DNA of 64,000 nucleotides from Rhodobacter sp. CZR27 (lineage in GTDB: Bacteria; Pseudomonadota; Alphaproteobacteria; Rhodobacterales; Rhodobacteraceae): assembly GCF_002407205.1 (NCBI RefSeq), contig NZ_CP023548.1:186001-250000 (forward strand), written 5' to 3'. The first letter of the stretch is position 1, and each line of letters opens with the position of its first letter. The notes below the pieces were generated by a model. That model made no database searches. It was not told where the DNA came from and was given only the letters and a program-made list of their open reading frames with translations. Positions 1 to 10,012 of this stretch are shown here, piece after piece. The position numbers were made by a program, and so were the translations under genes.

Positions 1-737
<737 letters not shown>

Positions 738-972
738 CCGGAATTCGCCGCCCCCCGGCGGCACTGTGTTTCTGGCTTGTGTCTCGCTGGCCGGCAGGTA
801 TCCGAGTCGCAGCAAGGTCGCGGCTGCGCCCCGTTTACTGTATGTTTACCAAAATGGTCAAGTTTTCAGAGCGGTCAAAGCGCCGCGGTCCCACTGTCGG
901 CGGAAGCGTCCGCCCACGCGCCGCCTCGCCCGCGCAGGCAAAAGTCGCGTTGGAGTTTACGAGCGTCCTGCC

Positions 973-1830
973 TCAGAGGATCGGCTTGCCGCCGGTGACG
1001 GCGATGGTCGCCCCCGAGGTGTAGCTCGACAGCGGATCTGCCAGCATCACATAGGCCGTCGCCAGTTCCGCCGGCTGGCCGGGGCGCTGCATCGGCACCT
1101 GCTTGCCGAAGTTTCTCACCTTCTCCCCCGGCATGGTCGAGGGAATGAGCGGCGTCCACACCGGACCCGGTGCGACGCAGTTCACCCGGATTTCCTTTTC
1201 CGCCAGCATCTGCGCCAACCCGCCGGTGAAGTTCTGGATCGCGCCCTTGGTGGTGGCATAGGCCAGAAGATGCGGGCTGGGCGTGTCGGCATTGACCGAT
1301 GTCGTGTTGATGATCGAGCTTCCCGGCCGCATGTGCGGCACGGCGGCCTTGGACAGGTAGAACATCGCGTGGATGTTGACGCGGAAGGTCAGCTCCCACT
1401 CCTCGTCCGGGATCTCGTCCAGATCGCTGAACGAGGCCTGATGCGCCGCATTGTTCACGAGGATGTCGATGCCGCCCAGTTCGGACACCGCCCGGTCGAT
1501 GATCGCCCGGCAATGCTCCGCGTCCTGGATGTCGCCGCGCACCAGCACCGCCTTGCGGCCTGCCTCGGTGACCAGCCGCTCCGTCTCGGCGGCGTCCTCG
1601 TCCTCCGAGAGGTAGGAGATCAGCACATCCGCCCCCTCGCGCGCGAAGGCCAGCGCCACGGCGCGTCCGATGCCGCTGTCGGCGCCCGTGATCACCGCCT
1701 TCATGTCGCGGAGCTTCCCCGAGCCGCGATAGCTTTTCTCGCCATGATCCGGCGGCGGATCGAGCTTCGCGGTGGTGCCCGGCATGGACTGGGCCTGATC
1801 GGGGAACGGCGGTTTCGGGTGGTCTGTCAT
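973..1830 (-). CDS. SDR family oxidoreductase (YdaD/YhxC-like)
   Basis: NAD(P)-dependent short-chain dehydrogenase of 285 residues; substrate unknown. Visible motifs are the cofactor loop TGADSGIG about 50 residues in, NNAA, the catalytic Ser region (INTTS), the YATTK catalytic Tyr/Lys, and VAPGPVWTPL. The roughly 45-residue N-terminal extension (PDQAQSMPGTTAKLDPPPDHG) is typical of the subgroup annotated as general-stress dehydrogenases, which in other bacteria belong to the stress regulon; that role is inference here. ATG at 1830 was chosen because GGAGG lies 6 nt upstream; the open frame continues further but without family-like sequence. It is divergent from pcm, with a 150-bp shared upstream region. 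Confidence 0.85.
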   Translation of the reverse strand: MTDHPKPPFPDQAQSMPGTTAKLDPPPDHGEKSYRGSGKLRDMKAVITGADSGIGRAVALAFAREGADVLISYLSEDEDAAETERLVTEAGRKAVLVRGDIQDAEHCRAIIDRAVSELGGIDILVNNAAHQASFSDLDEIPDEEWELTFRVNIHAMFYLSKAAVPHMRPGSSIINTTSVNADTPSPHLLAYATTKGAIQNFTGGLAQMLAEKEIRVNCVAPGPVWTPLIPSTMPGEKVRNFGKQVPMQRPGQPAELATAYVMLADPLSSYTSGATIAVTGGKPIL

Positions 1831-1980
1831 CCTGGCCTCCACTGACGGGATCGGACCGGGCAACCCGCAGCGCCGGCCGATGTTCCGGGCGGCAGACGAA
1901 GGCCCAGCGCCCGGCTTGACCGCCGCGGGCCCGGCCCGCATCATCGGCCGTCTCGGAAGAACAGCGGAGGGAGGAGGCCC

Positions 1981-2643
1981 ATGGCGGGCTTCGATGCCGC
2001 CCGGCGTCGCATGGTCGAGGAGCAGGTTGCCGCCCGCGGGATCCGGGACCCGCGTGTCCTTCAGGCGATGCGCGGGGTGCCGCGGGAACGGTTCCTGCCG
2101 GGGCGGGAGGCGCTGGCCTTTCTCGACGGGCCCCAGCCGATCGCGGGCGGCCAGACCATCTCGCAGCCCTATGTCGTCGCGCTGATGGCCGAGGCGGCGC
2201 GGATCGGGGCGGCCGACCGGGTGCTCGAGATCGGCACCGGTTCGGGCTATGCGGCGGCGGTTCTGGCGGAACTCGCCGCCCGGGTGGTCACGGTCGAGCG
2301 GCTCGCGACGCTGGCGGACGAGGCGCGGCAGCGGCTTGCCGATCTGGGCTGCACGCGGATCGAGGTGAGGCTGGGCGACGGCACCCTCGGCGCGCCCGAT
2401 CTTGCGCCCTTCGACGCCATCATCGTCTCGGCGGGCGGTCCCTCGGTCCCGAAGACGCTGTGCGACCAGCTGGCGATCGGCGGCCGGCTGGTGATCCCGG
2501 TCGGGCCCGACGTCGGGCGCCAGCGGCTGCTGCGCATCACCCGCCGCGAAGACGGTGCACTTGCCGAGGAGGATCTTGGCGCCGTCCACTTCGTGCCGCT
2601 GATCGGCGAAGGCGGCTGGGCCGATACCTTCCGGTCCGCCTAG
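1981..2643 (+). CDS. pcm: Protein-L-isoaspartate O-methyltransferase
   Basis: Uses S-adenosylmethionine to methylate isoaspartyl residues in age-damaged proteins, starting their repair; cytoplasmic. The 220 residues match the usual family length. The N-terminal RERFLPG region is followed by the substrate-binding GGQTISQPYVVALM segment, the SAM loop VLEIGTGSGYAAAVLA, the acidic VERL strand, and the family signature SAGGPSVP near residue 150. A strong GGAGGGAGGAGG ribosome binding site lies just before the ATG. It faces the SDR gene across a short shared promoter region and converges on the cysQ-like gene. Confidence 0.93.
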   Translation: MAGFDAARRRMVEEQVAARGIRDPRVLQAMRGVPRERFLPGREALAFLDGPQPIAGGQTISQPYVVALMAEAARIGAADRVLEIGTGSGYAAAVLAELAARVVTVERLATLADEARQRLADLGCTRIEVRLGDGTLGAPDLAPFDAIIVSAGGPSVPKTLCDQLAIGGRLVIPVGPDVGRQRLLRITRREDGALAEEDLGAVHFVPLIGEGGWADTFRSA

Positions 2644-2664
2644 GCTGCCGGGGCGCTGTGGTCC

Positions 2665-3441
2665 TCAGGCCGAGAGGCGGGTCAGCAGTTCGGCATGCAC
2701 GCCCGGCGCCGCGGCGATGACGCCCGCGGCCTGCGGATGCTCGGCATTGAAACGCAGCGGGCGGCCGAAGCGGTCGGTCACCGCGGCGCCCGCGCTCTGC
2801 GCGATCAGGCTGCCGGCGGCGATGTCCCATTCCCACGCCTCGCGCAGGGTAAGCATCCCGTCGTGCCGGCCCTCGGCCACCAGGCAAAGCCGGAAGGCGA
2901 GCGAGGCGCGGAAGCTGCGCTTCACGTCCGGCACGCCGCCGGGCCAGTAGCTTTCGCCCAGCGTGGGGCGGGTGGCGAGCAGCGTGGCGCCCGCGGTGCC
3001 GGGGCGCGTGCTGGCACGGATCGGGCGCCCGTCCCGCATCGCGGGCGAGGCCGCACTGGCGGTGTAAAGCCGGTCCAGCGCGGGAAGGTAGACCACCGCC
3101 GCGATGATGCGGCCCGCCTCGGCAATGGCGAGCGAATGGGCAAAGGTGTCCTCGCCGGCCATGAAGGCGCGAGTCCCGTCGATGGGGTCCACGATGAACA
3201 CGCGATGCGCCTGACGCCGCTCGGCGGTGTCGATGCTTTCCTCGGACAGCCAGCCATAGTCGGGGCGCGCGCTGCGCAGACGTTCCGCAAGCAGGTCGTT
3301 CACCGCAAGGTCGGCCTCGGTCACCGGACCTGCGCCCGCGTCCTTTTCCCAGGCGCGGGGGCTGTTCTTCCAGTAGCGCAGTGCGATCTTGCCCGCGGCC
3401 AGCACGGCATCGGTCAGAAGGGCGAGGTCATGCCCCGGCAA
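2665..3441 (-). CDS. cysQ: Inositol-monophosphatase family protein, CysQ-like 3'(2'),5'-bisphosphate nucleotidase
   Basis: Mg-dependent phosphatase of 258 residues. The metal-binding motifs of the family are present: EES near residue 68, DPIDGTRAF near 86-94, and WEWDIAAG near 205. In this family CysQ removes the 3'-phosphate from PAP(S) in sulfate assimilation; an inositol-phosphatase role cannot be excluded from sequence. It starts with TTG at 3441 inside the end of pmbA (14-nt overlap), with GGAGG about 9 nt upstream; the ATG nearby at 3431 is out of frame. The overlap implies co-transcription and translational coupling with pmbA. Confidence 0.85.
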   Translation of the reverse strand: MPGHDLALLTDAVLAAGKIALRYWKNSPRAWEKDAGAGPVTEADLAVNDLLAERLRSARPDYGWLSEESIDTAERRQAHRVFIVDPIDGTRAFMAGEDTFAHSLAIAEAGRIIAAVVYLPALDRLYTASAASPAMRDGRPIRASTRPGTAGATLLATRPTLGESYWPGGVPDVKRSFRASLAFRLCLVAEGRHDGMLTLREAWEWDIAAGSLIAQSAGAAVTDRFGRPLRFNAEHPQAAGVIAAAPGVHAELLTRLSA

Positions 3442-4771
3442 GCGTCATGCCCTCCACCAGAAGGCTCGGCACCCGGTTCGACAGATGGGGCCGCGCATCG
3501 TTCGCCGGCACCAGGGTCAGCAGCATCTCGCGCAGGTTGCCGGCGATGGTGCATTCATTGACCGGATAGGCGATCTCGCCCCCCTCGACCCAGAAGCCCG
3601 AGGCGCCGCGCGAATAGTCGCCGGTGTTGCTGTTGATCGACGACCCCATCAGCGCGGTGACCAGAAGGCCCGTTCCCATCTCGGCGATCAGCGCCTCGCG
3701 CGTCAGGATGCCGGCTGTCAACTCGGTGTTCGAGACCGAGGGCGAGGGCGGTTGCGAGGTCGAACGCGCGGCATTCGCCGTGCTCGGCATCTTCAGCTTT
3801 CGCCCGGTGGCCAGGTCCAGCGTCCAGCCGGTCAGGATGCCGTTCTCGACGATGGCGCGGCGTCGGGTCGGCAGCCCCTCGCCGTCGAAGGGCCGCGACG
3901 AGCCGGTGCGCGGGCGCAGCGGGTCCTCGACGAACGACAGATGCGCGGGCAGAACCTGCCGGCCAAGGTCGTTGCGCAGCCACGACCCGCCCCGCGCGAT
4001 GGTGGAGCCGTTCACCGCCGACAGCAGGTGGCTCATCAGCGAGGACGAGACACGCTCGTCGTAGATCACCGGGAAATGTCCGGTGCGCGGCTTGCGCGCG
4101 CCCGCGCGGGCCAGTGCCCGTGCCCCGGCCAGTTCGCCGACCCAATCGGGCGACGGGAGGTCCGCGGCGAAGACGCGGGTCTCGCCGGCCCAGTCGCGCT
4201 CCATCTGCGTGCCCGAGCCGGTGAAGGCCACGGCCGAGATCGAGCGCGAACTGCGACCGTAGCCGCCCGAAAAGCCGTTGGTGGCAGCCAGATGCATTTC
4301 GCGACGGGAATAGGCGCCGGTCGCCTCCACCTGGAAGATGCCGCCATGGGCCAGTGCCGCGGCCTCGGCGCGGCGGGCATCCTCTTCCAGCGCCGCCGGG
4401 GCGGGCTCGTCCATGTGGTCCTGCAACTCCAGCCCGGCCAGATCCCAGTCCCGGGCGATTTGCGCCGGATCGGCGAGGCCGACGTGCGGGTCCTGGGGCG
4501 CCTCGCGTGCCATGGCCACCGCCCGCTCGGCCATGGCCGCGACCGTGGCATCCGACACGTCCGAGGCCGAGACGCAGGCCTGCCGGCCGCCGATCAGAAC
4601 CCTCAGGCCGACCTCGAGGCTCTCGGCGCGCTCGGCCTGTTCCAGCTGCCGCGCGCGGATGTCGATGGACAGTGAGGTGCCGCGCACCGCCAGTGCGTCG
4701 GCGGCCTCGGCTCCCGCGCGGCGCGCGGCATCGAGCAGCCGTTCGGTCAGGCGGTCGAGCGGTTCGGTCAT
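3428..4771 (-). CDS. pmbA: TldD/PmbA family metalloprotease modulator (TldE)
   Basis: Partner subunit of the TldD/TldE protease known in E. coli from microcin B17 maturation and CcdA degradation; cytoplasmic. 447 residues, the normal length for PmbA. Recognisable parts are the N-terminal RAGAEAADAL-type segment, the mid-domain GSGTQMERDWAG stretch, and the C-terminal MGSSINSNTGDYSRGASGFWVEGGEI block. The HEXXXH zinc motif of TldD is absent, as expected for the TldE half. ATG at 4771 has AGAGGAG 6 nt upstream; the upstream extension of the frame looks non-coding. The gene is followed by the overlapping cysQ-like gene. No tldD lies in this window. Confidence 0.9.
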   Translation of the reverse strand: MTEPLDRLTERLLDAARRAGAEAADALAVRGTSLSIDIRARQLEQAERAESLEVGLRVLIGGRQACVSASDVSDATVAAMAERAVAMAREAPQDPHVGLADPAQIARDWDLAGLELQDHMDEPAPAALEEDARRAEAAALAHGGIFQVEATGAYSRREMHLAATNGFSGGYGRSSRSISAVAFTGSGTQMERDWAGETRVFAADLPSPDWVGELAGARALARAGARKPRTGHFPVIYDERVSSSLMSHLLSAVNGSTIARGGSWLRNDLGRQVLPAHLSFVEDPLRPRTGSSRPFDGEGLPTRRRAIVENGILTGWTLDLATGRKLKMPSTANAARSTSQPPSPSVSNTELTAGILTREALIAEMGTGLLVTALMGSSINSNTGDYSRGASGFWVEGGEIAYPVNECTIAGNLREMLLTLVPANDARPHLSNRVPSLLVEGMTLAGA

Positions 4772-4884
4772 GGAGATGCTCCTCTGGTTGAGACCCGAGG
4801 TAATGGGCGGAAACGGCGGAAGCAAGGATGCCTCCGCCAGATGGGAACGGCGCCCGGAGGCGCCGCCCTGCCGCGCGTCCGCGC

Positions 4885-6414
4885 CTACTGCAGGCGCTGG
4901 CCGTTGGCGAAGAAGCCCTTGTCCTTGAACTCGAGCGTCGAGGTCATGGTGTCCTCGCCATCGGCGGGACGGGCGAACATGCCCAGCATCATGCGCGCGG
5001 CCATCGCCTGATCCTGCGGGACGATGCCGATGGCCACCAGCTTGTCGATCAGCCCGTTGCCGCCCACGAGCTTCAGGTCGAGCCTGCCGCTCGGCGCGGG
5101 CATGCCGTCGAAGGTGGTGGTATCGGAATTGTCGAAGGTGAAACCGCCCCGGCCGGTCAGCGCCGCGCCCGCCACGGTCAGCTTCAGCTCGTCCACCTCC
5201 AGCGCCTCGAGCTGGCCGGGCGCGGTGTCGCCCAACTTCTCGACCGCGGTGGGGTCAAGCAGGTCGACGTCGAGCTTCGCCTTGCCCTTGGTGTCGATCA
5301 CCAGCGTGGCCGGGTCGCGCGGCAGCTGCGCCTGCGGATCGAACATGGCCCAGATCTCATCCGAGATCTTCAGGTCCACGAGCTTCGTCAGCAGGCGGAA
5401 GTCCTGCGCGGCCTCGGATTTCACCACCGGCGCCAGCAGGTCGAAGGCGGCTTCGGCATAGCTCATGTTGAACTGCGGGAACGGGATCTGGCTGCCGCTG
5501 ACCGTCAGGCTCACGCCCTTGTTGCCGCCGCCATAGGCGAGGCGGTCGCCGTTCATCGCCACGTTCAGATGGCCGCTTGCCGCGCTGGCCGAACCCTTGG
5601 CCTTGTCGGTCGCGTCCTCGAAGTCGAACTCCATCGTGGCGGGCCCATAGGTGAACTGGCCGTTCGAGGCCGCGCCGGCCCGCAGCGCCGCCGCGATGTC
5701 GGTCATGCCAAGGGGGCCTACCATCGTGCCCGACGAGGTGCCCTTGAGGTCGGTCGCGCTGGCGCGCAGGTTCACCCGGCCGCCCTGCTCGGGGTCGGTC
5801 ATGGCAAAGGTCATCTCGGCCACCGAGGCGGTGAAGTCATTGGTGATCGCCCGCGTATCGGTGCCTTCGGTGCGATACTTGCCGGCCACGTCGCTCAGCG
5901 ACACCTCGGCGACAAGGTTCATCGTCTCGGCCGCCACGCCATCCACGCCGGTCACCGCGACCATCGTCGAGGGCGCGTCGAGATCGAGCGTGGACATGCT
6001 GTCGTCGCCCCCCGCCACCATCACCAGACCCGGCTGGCGCAGCGAGAGGTCCAGCTTCGTCGGCGCGGGCGCAGGCTTGCCTTCCTCGGGCGGGTTCTCG
6101 ATCGTCATCTCCATCGGGAATTCCGGCGACATGGTGATCTCGACCGTGCCGTCGCCCCGCTGGGTCAGGTTCATCTCGGGGATCACGCCCTCGACCAGCG
6201 TGCCCTCCTGCGCGAAATGGATGCGGACATCCTCGAGCTTCAGCGTGTCGCCGCTGCGGCTCTGGTTCGAGGCGGTCAGCGTCTGGCCGAAGCTTGCACC
6301 CAGTTCCTGCCAGTTCTGCCACACCTGCTCGGGCGTGACGTCGGCAGAGGCCGCCCCTGCCGCCACGACCGTCACCAGGGCGGTGCTGCCTGCCAGTGTC
6401 CTGAAATACGTCAT
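4885..6414 (-). CDS. DUF2125 domain exported protein
   Basis: A 509-residue protein with a clear signal peptide (MTYFRTLAGSTALVTVVAAGAASA, cleavage near residue 24-25). The rest is low in charge clusters and rich in beta-prone segments, without extra membrane helices. It resembles the DUF2125 family of secreted alphaproteobacterial proteins, whose function is unknown. ATG at 6414 has GGGAAGG just upstream; the open frame runs about 110 codons further but without coding character. A small GGCGCC hairpin at 4849-4864 lies downstream and might serve as a terminator. It is divergent from the SDR gene at 6539. Confidence 0.75.
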   Translation of the reverse strand: MTYFRTLAGSTALVTVVAAGAASADVTPEQVWQNWQELGASFGQTLTASNQSRSGDTLKLEDVRIHFAQEGTLVEGVIPEMNLTQRGDGTVEITMSPEFPMEMTIENPPEEGKPAPAPTKLDLSLRQPGLVMVAGGDDSMSTLDLDAPSTMVAVTGVDGVAAETMNLVAEVSLSDVAGKYRTEGTDTRAITNDFTASVAEMTFAMTDPEQGGRVNLRASATDLKGTSSGTMVGPLGMTDIAAALRAGAASNGQFTYGPATMEFDFEDATDKAKGSASAASGHLNVAMNGDRLAYGGGNKGVSLTVSGSQIPFPQFNMSYAEAAFDLLAPVVKSEAAQDFRLLTKLVDLKISDEIWAMFDPQAQLPRDPATLVIDTKGKAKLDVDLLDPTAVEKLGDTAPGQLEALEVDELKLTVAGAALTGRGGFTFDNSDTTTFDGMPAPSGRLDLKLVGGNGLIDKLVAIGIVPQDQAMAARMMLGMFARPADGEDTMTSTLEFKDKGFFANGQRLQ

Positions 6415-6538
6415 CTGCCTTCCCCAACGCCAAGATTGGCCCACATTCTTCCGAGGGTCCTGAAGGGTCAAGCCTTTCCGTCGAATGCGAGGATCGGCTA
6501 ACAAGTTTGTCAGAAGGGCCACGGGAAGGAGCGCGGCG

Positions 6539-7291
6539 ATGGGAACTATGCAGGGCAAGGTGGTGGCGATCACCGGGGCAAGCCGTGGCATCGGGGCTGC
6601 GGCCGTCCGCGTCTTCGCCGCCGCCGGTGCGCGAGTCGCGCTGATGGCGCGCAGCGTCGACGCGATCGAGGCGCTGGCGCAGGAGGTCGGCGGCGGCGCC
6701 TTCGCGATCCGATGCGACGTGGCTGACTGGGAAGAGACGCGGGCGGCCATCGATCAGGTCGTGTCGGTCGCGGGACGTATCGACGTGCTGATCAACAACG
6801 CCGGGGTGATCGAGCCGATCTCGCGCATGGCCGAGTCCGATCCGGCCGGCTGGGGTCGCGCCATCGACATCAACCTCAAGGGCGTGTTCCACGGCATGCG
6901 GGCGGCCGTTCCGCACATGCGCGGCAAGGGCGGCACCATCATCACGGTCAGCTCCGGCGCCGCGCAGAACGCGCTGGAGGGCTGGAGCGCCTATTGCAGC
7001 TCCAAGGCCGGGGCCGCGATGCTGACCCGCTGCGCCCATCTCGAGGAGGCGGTGAACCGCATCCGCATCATGAGCCTGTCGCCCGGGACCGTGGCGACCG
7101 AGATGCAGGACAAGATCCGCGAAAGCGGGGTGAACCCCGTCAGCCGCCTCGACCCGTCCGCGCATATCCCGCCCGAGTGGCCGGCGCGCGCGCTTCTGTG
7201 GATGTGTGGCAGCGGGGCCGACAAGTGGCTGGGACAGGAGATCTCGCTCCGCGACGAGGCGATCCGGCGGTCGGCGGGGCTGATCCAATGA
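6539..7291 (+). CDS. SDR family oxidoreductase
   Basis: A 250-residue short-chain dehydrogenase with TGASRGIG near residue 13, NNAG, the catalytic Ser (ITVSS) and the YCSSK active site. The specific substrate is unknown. ATG at 6539 was preferred over two other in-frame starts (6485 and 6548) because AAGGAG sits 7 nt upstream. The stop overlaps the start of the crotonase gene (ATGA at 7288-7291), so the two are translationally coupled; a 3-hydroxyacyl or enoyl-CoA related pathway is a reasonable guess but not shown. Confidence 0.88.
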   Translation: MGTMQGKVVAITGASRGIGAAAVRVFAAAGARVALMARSVDAIEALAQEVGGGAFAIRCDVADWEETRAAIDQVVSVAGRIDVLINNAGVIEPISRMAESDPAGWGRAIDINLKGVFHGMRAAVPHMRGKGGTIITVSSGAAQNALEGWSAYCSSKAGAAMLTRCAHLEEAVNRIRIMSLSPGTVATEMQDKIRESGVNPVSRLDPSAHIPPEWPARALLWMCGSGADKWLGQEISLRDEAIRRSAGLIQ

Positions 7292-7908
7292 TCCGTGTCT
7301 CGGACGAAGGCGCCCTGCGCATCCTGACGCTCGACCGCGTGGAGAAGGCCAATTCGCTGACCCGGGCGATGCTGCTGGAACTGGAGGCGGCGGTGGGTTC
7401 GGTCGCGGCCGATGGCGTGAGGGCGCTGGTGCTGACGGGCACCGGCAAGGTGTTCTCGGCCGGGGCCGATCTCGACGAGGCGCGGGCGGGCCTCGCGACC
7501 GATCCGGTGTGGGAGCGGCTGTCCTCGGCGGTGGCGGCGCTGCCGTGCCTGACCATCGCCGCGCTCAATGGAACCATTGCGGGCGGGGCCATGGGCATGG
7601 CGCTGGCCTGCGATCTCAGGATCGCGGTGCCGGGGACGAAGGTCTTCTATCCGGTGATGAAGCTCGGCTTCCGGCCGCAGCCCTCGGATGTGGCCCGGCT
7701 GAAGGCGCTGGCGGGTCCGTCGCGTGCGAAGATGATCCTGATGGGGGGCGTGAAGGCCAGTGATGCCGAGGCGCTGGCCTGGGGCATCCTCGACCGGATC
7801 GTGCCGCCCGAGGCGCTTCTGTCCGAGGCGGCGGCGCTGGCCGCCGATGCGCTGGGCGCCAGGGACGGCCATGTCGAGGCGATCAAGCGGATGGTCGTCG
7901 AGGCGTGA
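7288..7908 (+). CDS. Short crotonase-fold (enoyl-CoA hydratase/isomerase family) protein, catalytic Glu pair absent
   Basis: A 206-residue member of the crotonase superfamily; typical enoyl-CoA hydratases have about 255-260 residues, and about 50 C-terminal residues are missing. The oxyanion-hole segments SAGADL (58-62) and NGTIAGGAMGMALACD (94-109) are present. In enoyl-CoA hydratase two glutamates do the chemistry; here the corresponding positions appear to be Gly103 and Val123 (FYPVMKLG). So hydratase activity is doubtful and another crotonase reaction, or a non-catalytic role, is possible. It overlaps the upstream SDR by 4 bp and is followed by a hairpin terminator. Confidence 0.8.
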   Translation: MIRVSDEGALRILTLDRVEKANSLTRAMLLELEAAVGSVAADGVRALVLTGTGKVFSAGADLDEARAGLATDPVWERLSSAVAALPCLTIAALNGTIAGGAMGMALACDLRIAVPGTKVFYPVMKLGFRPQPSDVARLKALAGPSRAKMILMGGVKASDAEALAWGILDRIVPPEALLSEAAALAADALGARDGHVEAIKRMVVEA

Positions 7909-7911
7909 AAC

Positions 7912-7940
7912 GGAAAAAGGCCGCCCCGGGGGGCGGCCTT
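7912..7940 (-). terminator. Intrinsic terminator shared by crotonase gene and TRAP operon
   Basis: A perfect 10-bp stem, AAGGCCGCCC (7917-7926) with GGGCGGCCTT (7931-7940), 4-nt loop. On the minus strand it is followed by a T-run (complement of GGAAAAA), so it is a good terminator for dctM. It lies 8 bp after the stop of the convergent crotonase gene and can act for both. Confidence 0.85.
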
Positions 7941-7960
7941 CAGGCCCTGAGCCGCTGCCG

Positions 7961-9283
7961 TCACATGCCCAGCAGCTGCGGCAGGAACAGCGAAAGCTGC
8001 GGGACATAGGTCACGAGCAGCAGGAAGCCGAGCATCGTCAGCAGCCAGGGCCAGACCGCGATGGTGAGCTCCGTGATGCCCATCTTGGTGATGCCCGAGG
8101 CGACGTAGAGGTTCAGGCCCACCGGCGGGTGGCACATGCCGACCTCCATGTTCACGATGATCATGATGCCGAAATGCACCGGGTCGATCCCGAGCTTCAC
8201 GGCGACCGGGAACAGGATCGGCGCCATGATCAGCACGATCGAGGACGGCTCCATGAAGTTGCCGGCGGCGAGCAGGATGATGTTCACCGCGATCAGGAAC
8301 ATCCACCAGGTCAGGCCCGAGTCGACCATCCACTGGCCCAGCGCCTGCGGGATGTTCTCGTGCGTGAGCAGGAAGCTGAACAGGACCGCGTTGGTGATGA
8401 TGTAGAGCAGCATCGCCGACATGTTCGCCGAAGCCAGCAGCACCCGCGGCACGTCCCGCAGCGTCATGTCCTTGTAGACGAAGACCGCGATGACAAAGGC
8501 ATAGACGGCGCTCATCGCCGCGGCCTCGGTGGGGGTGAAGGTGCCGGTATAGATCCCGCCCATCACGATGAAGATCAGCAGCACGCCCCAGATCGCCTTG
8601 CGGAACGACTGCCAGCGTTCCCGCCAGGTTGCGCGGGCCAGACGCGGATAGTCGAACTTGCGCGCCCGGTACCAGGTCGTCAGCGCAAGGAAGCCGGCCA
8701 GCATGATCCCGGGAATGACGCCCGCAATGAACATCTCGCCGACCGAGGCCGCATCGACGATCTGGCCGTCCGGCCCCTCGACCATCATCCCGGAGGTGGC
8801 GACGCAATACATCACCATGACGATCGAGGGCGGGATCAGGATGCCCAGCGCGCCCGAGGTGGTGATGACGCCCGCGCCGAAGCGGGTGGGGAAGCCCTGC
8901 GCCACCATGGCGGGCAGGATGACCGAGCCGATGGCCACCACCGTTGCGGGCGACGAGCCCGAGACGGCCGCAAAGAGGGCGCAGGCGAAGACGCCCGCGA
9001 GGCCGAGGCCGCCGTGCCAGTGCCCGACGAGCGAGGTGGCGAAGTTGATCATCCGCTTCGCCACGCCGCCGTGGGTGAGGAAGTTCCCGGCGAGGATGAA
9101 GAACGGGATCGCCATGATCTCGAACTTCTCGATCCCGGTGAACAGCTTCAGCGCCACCGTGTCGATCGGCACCGCCGTCATGGTGAACAGGAAGGTCAGA
9201 ACCGTCAGGCCGAGCGCGATCGAGATCGGCATGCCGGTCAGCATCAGGGCGATGAGCCCGCCGAAGATGAGGGCTGCGTTCAT
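7961..9283 (-). CDS. dctM: TRAP transporter large permease, DctM family
   Basis: Large membrane subunit of a tripartite ATP-independent periplasmic transporter, which moves an organic acid with a sodium gradient. 440 residues with about a dozen hydrophobic helices; family motifs include VSGSSPATVVAIGSV, a GILIPPSI loop and the C-terminal MCHPPVGLNLYV. ATG at 9283 was chosen: the dctQ stop TGA is one base upstream (TGAGATG), which indicates coupling. The open frame extends 9 codons into dctQ. In Rhodobacter DctPQM imports malate, succinate and fumarate; the adjacent dctS-dctR supports the same substrates here. Confidence 0.93.
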   Translation of the reverse strand: MNAALIFGGLIALMLTGMPISIALGLTVLTFLFTMTAVPIDTVALKLFTGIEKFEIMAIPFFILAGNFLTHGGVAKRMINFATSLVGHWHGGLGLAGVFACALFAAVSGSSPATVVAIGSVILPAMVAQGFPTRFGAGVITTSGALGILIPPSIVMVMYCVATSGMMVEGPDGQIVDAASVGEMFIAGVIPGIMLAGFLALTTWYRARKFDYPRLARATWRERWQSFRKAIWGVLLIFIVMGGIYTGTFTPTEAAAMSAVYAFVIAVFVYKDMTLRDVPRVLLASANMSAMLLYIITNAVLFSFLLTHENIPQALGQWMVDSGLTWWMFLIAVNIILLAAGNFMEPSSIVLIMAPILFPVAVKLGIDPVHFGIMIIVNMEVGMCHPPVGLNLYVASGITKMGITELTIAVWPWLLTMLGFLLLVTYVPQLSLFLPQLLGM

Positions 9284-9284
9284 C

Positions 9285-9968
9285 TCACTCGTCCTTCGGC
9301 TTTTCGACAAGGTCGCGGGGCGTCAGCGGGGACTTCAGGAACGTGCTGCCCAGCACGTCGATGCCCTCGTCCTCGGTGTCCACGCCCTCGACATGGCCGT
9401 GGTCGTGGTGCGGCAGCTCGCCCGTGCGCCCGAAGATCACCGCCACCTGCAGGAAGCGGAAGCACATCAGCGCCGACCCCAGCGGGATCGCGAGATAGAC
9501 GAGCCACATCGGCAGCTCGAGGTCGGGCGAAATCGCGCTGGTGTGGAACATGTGCCAGACGAAGTTGGCGCCCAGCGTCGCGATGATCCCCGTGAAGAGC
9601 GCACCGGCCAGAAGGCCGAACAGGATGAAGAAGCCGCGCCGACGCGCCTCCATCCGGTTGATCAGCACGTCGATGCCGACATGGATGCCGGTGCGCACGC
9701 CGTAAGCCGCGCCGAACTTGGCCATCCACACGAAAAGGATGATGCACAGCTCCTGCGCCCAGACGAGGTTGACCTCGCGCAGGCCGAAATAGGCGTTGCG
9801 CATCATGGTCGAGAGCCCCGGCATGTCGTGGCCGCGGAAGAAGGCCACTCCGTCGGCGAGAAAGCCCAGCGAATAGCGGTGGACGACCGAAACGAAGATC
9901 AGCCCGGTCGCCGCGGCAATCAGCGTGGCGATGAGCGTTTCTTCCAGCCGGTCGAGAAGGCGCATCAT
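9285..9968 (-). CDS. dctQ: TRAP transporter small permease, DctQ family
   Basis: Small four-helix membrane subunit that bridges the binding protein and DctM. The 227 residues are normal for DctQ of the dicarboxylate type. Hydrophobic segments lie near 12-30, 70-90, 112-135 and 155-180; the family WAQELCIILFVWMAKFGAAYGVR region contains the typical E-L-x-x-x-L-F-x-W pattern. A strong AGGAGG ribosome binding site precedes ATG 9968. The C-terminal His/Asp-rich tail (HHDHGH) is unusual but without assigned role. A stem-loop separates it from dctP. Confidence 0.9.
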   Translation of the reverse strand: MMRLLDRLEETLIATLIAAATGLIFVSVVHRYSLGFLADGVAFFRGHDMPGLSTMMRNAYFGLREVNLVWAQELCIILFVWMAKFGAAYGVRTGIHVGIDVLINRMEARRRGFFILFGLLAGALFTGIIATLGANFVWHMFHTSAISPDLELPMWLVYLAIPLGSALMCFRFLQVAVIFGRTGELPHHDHGHVEGVDTEDEGIDVLGSTFLKSPLTPRDLVEKPKDE

Positions 9969-10012
9969 GGCGACCCCTCCTGTGGCTCTGGATGTTGCGG
10001 GAAAGGAAAATG

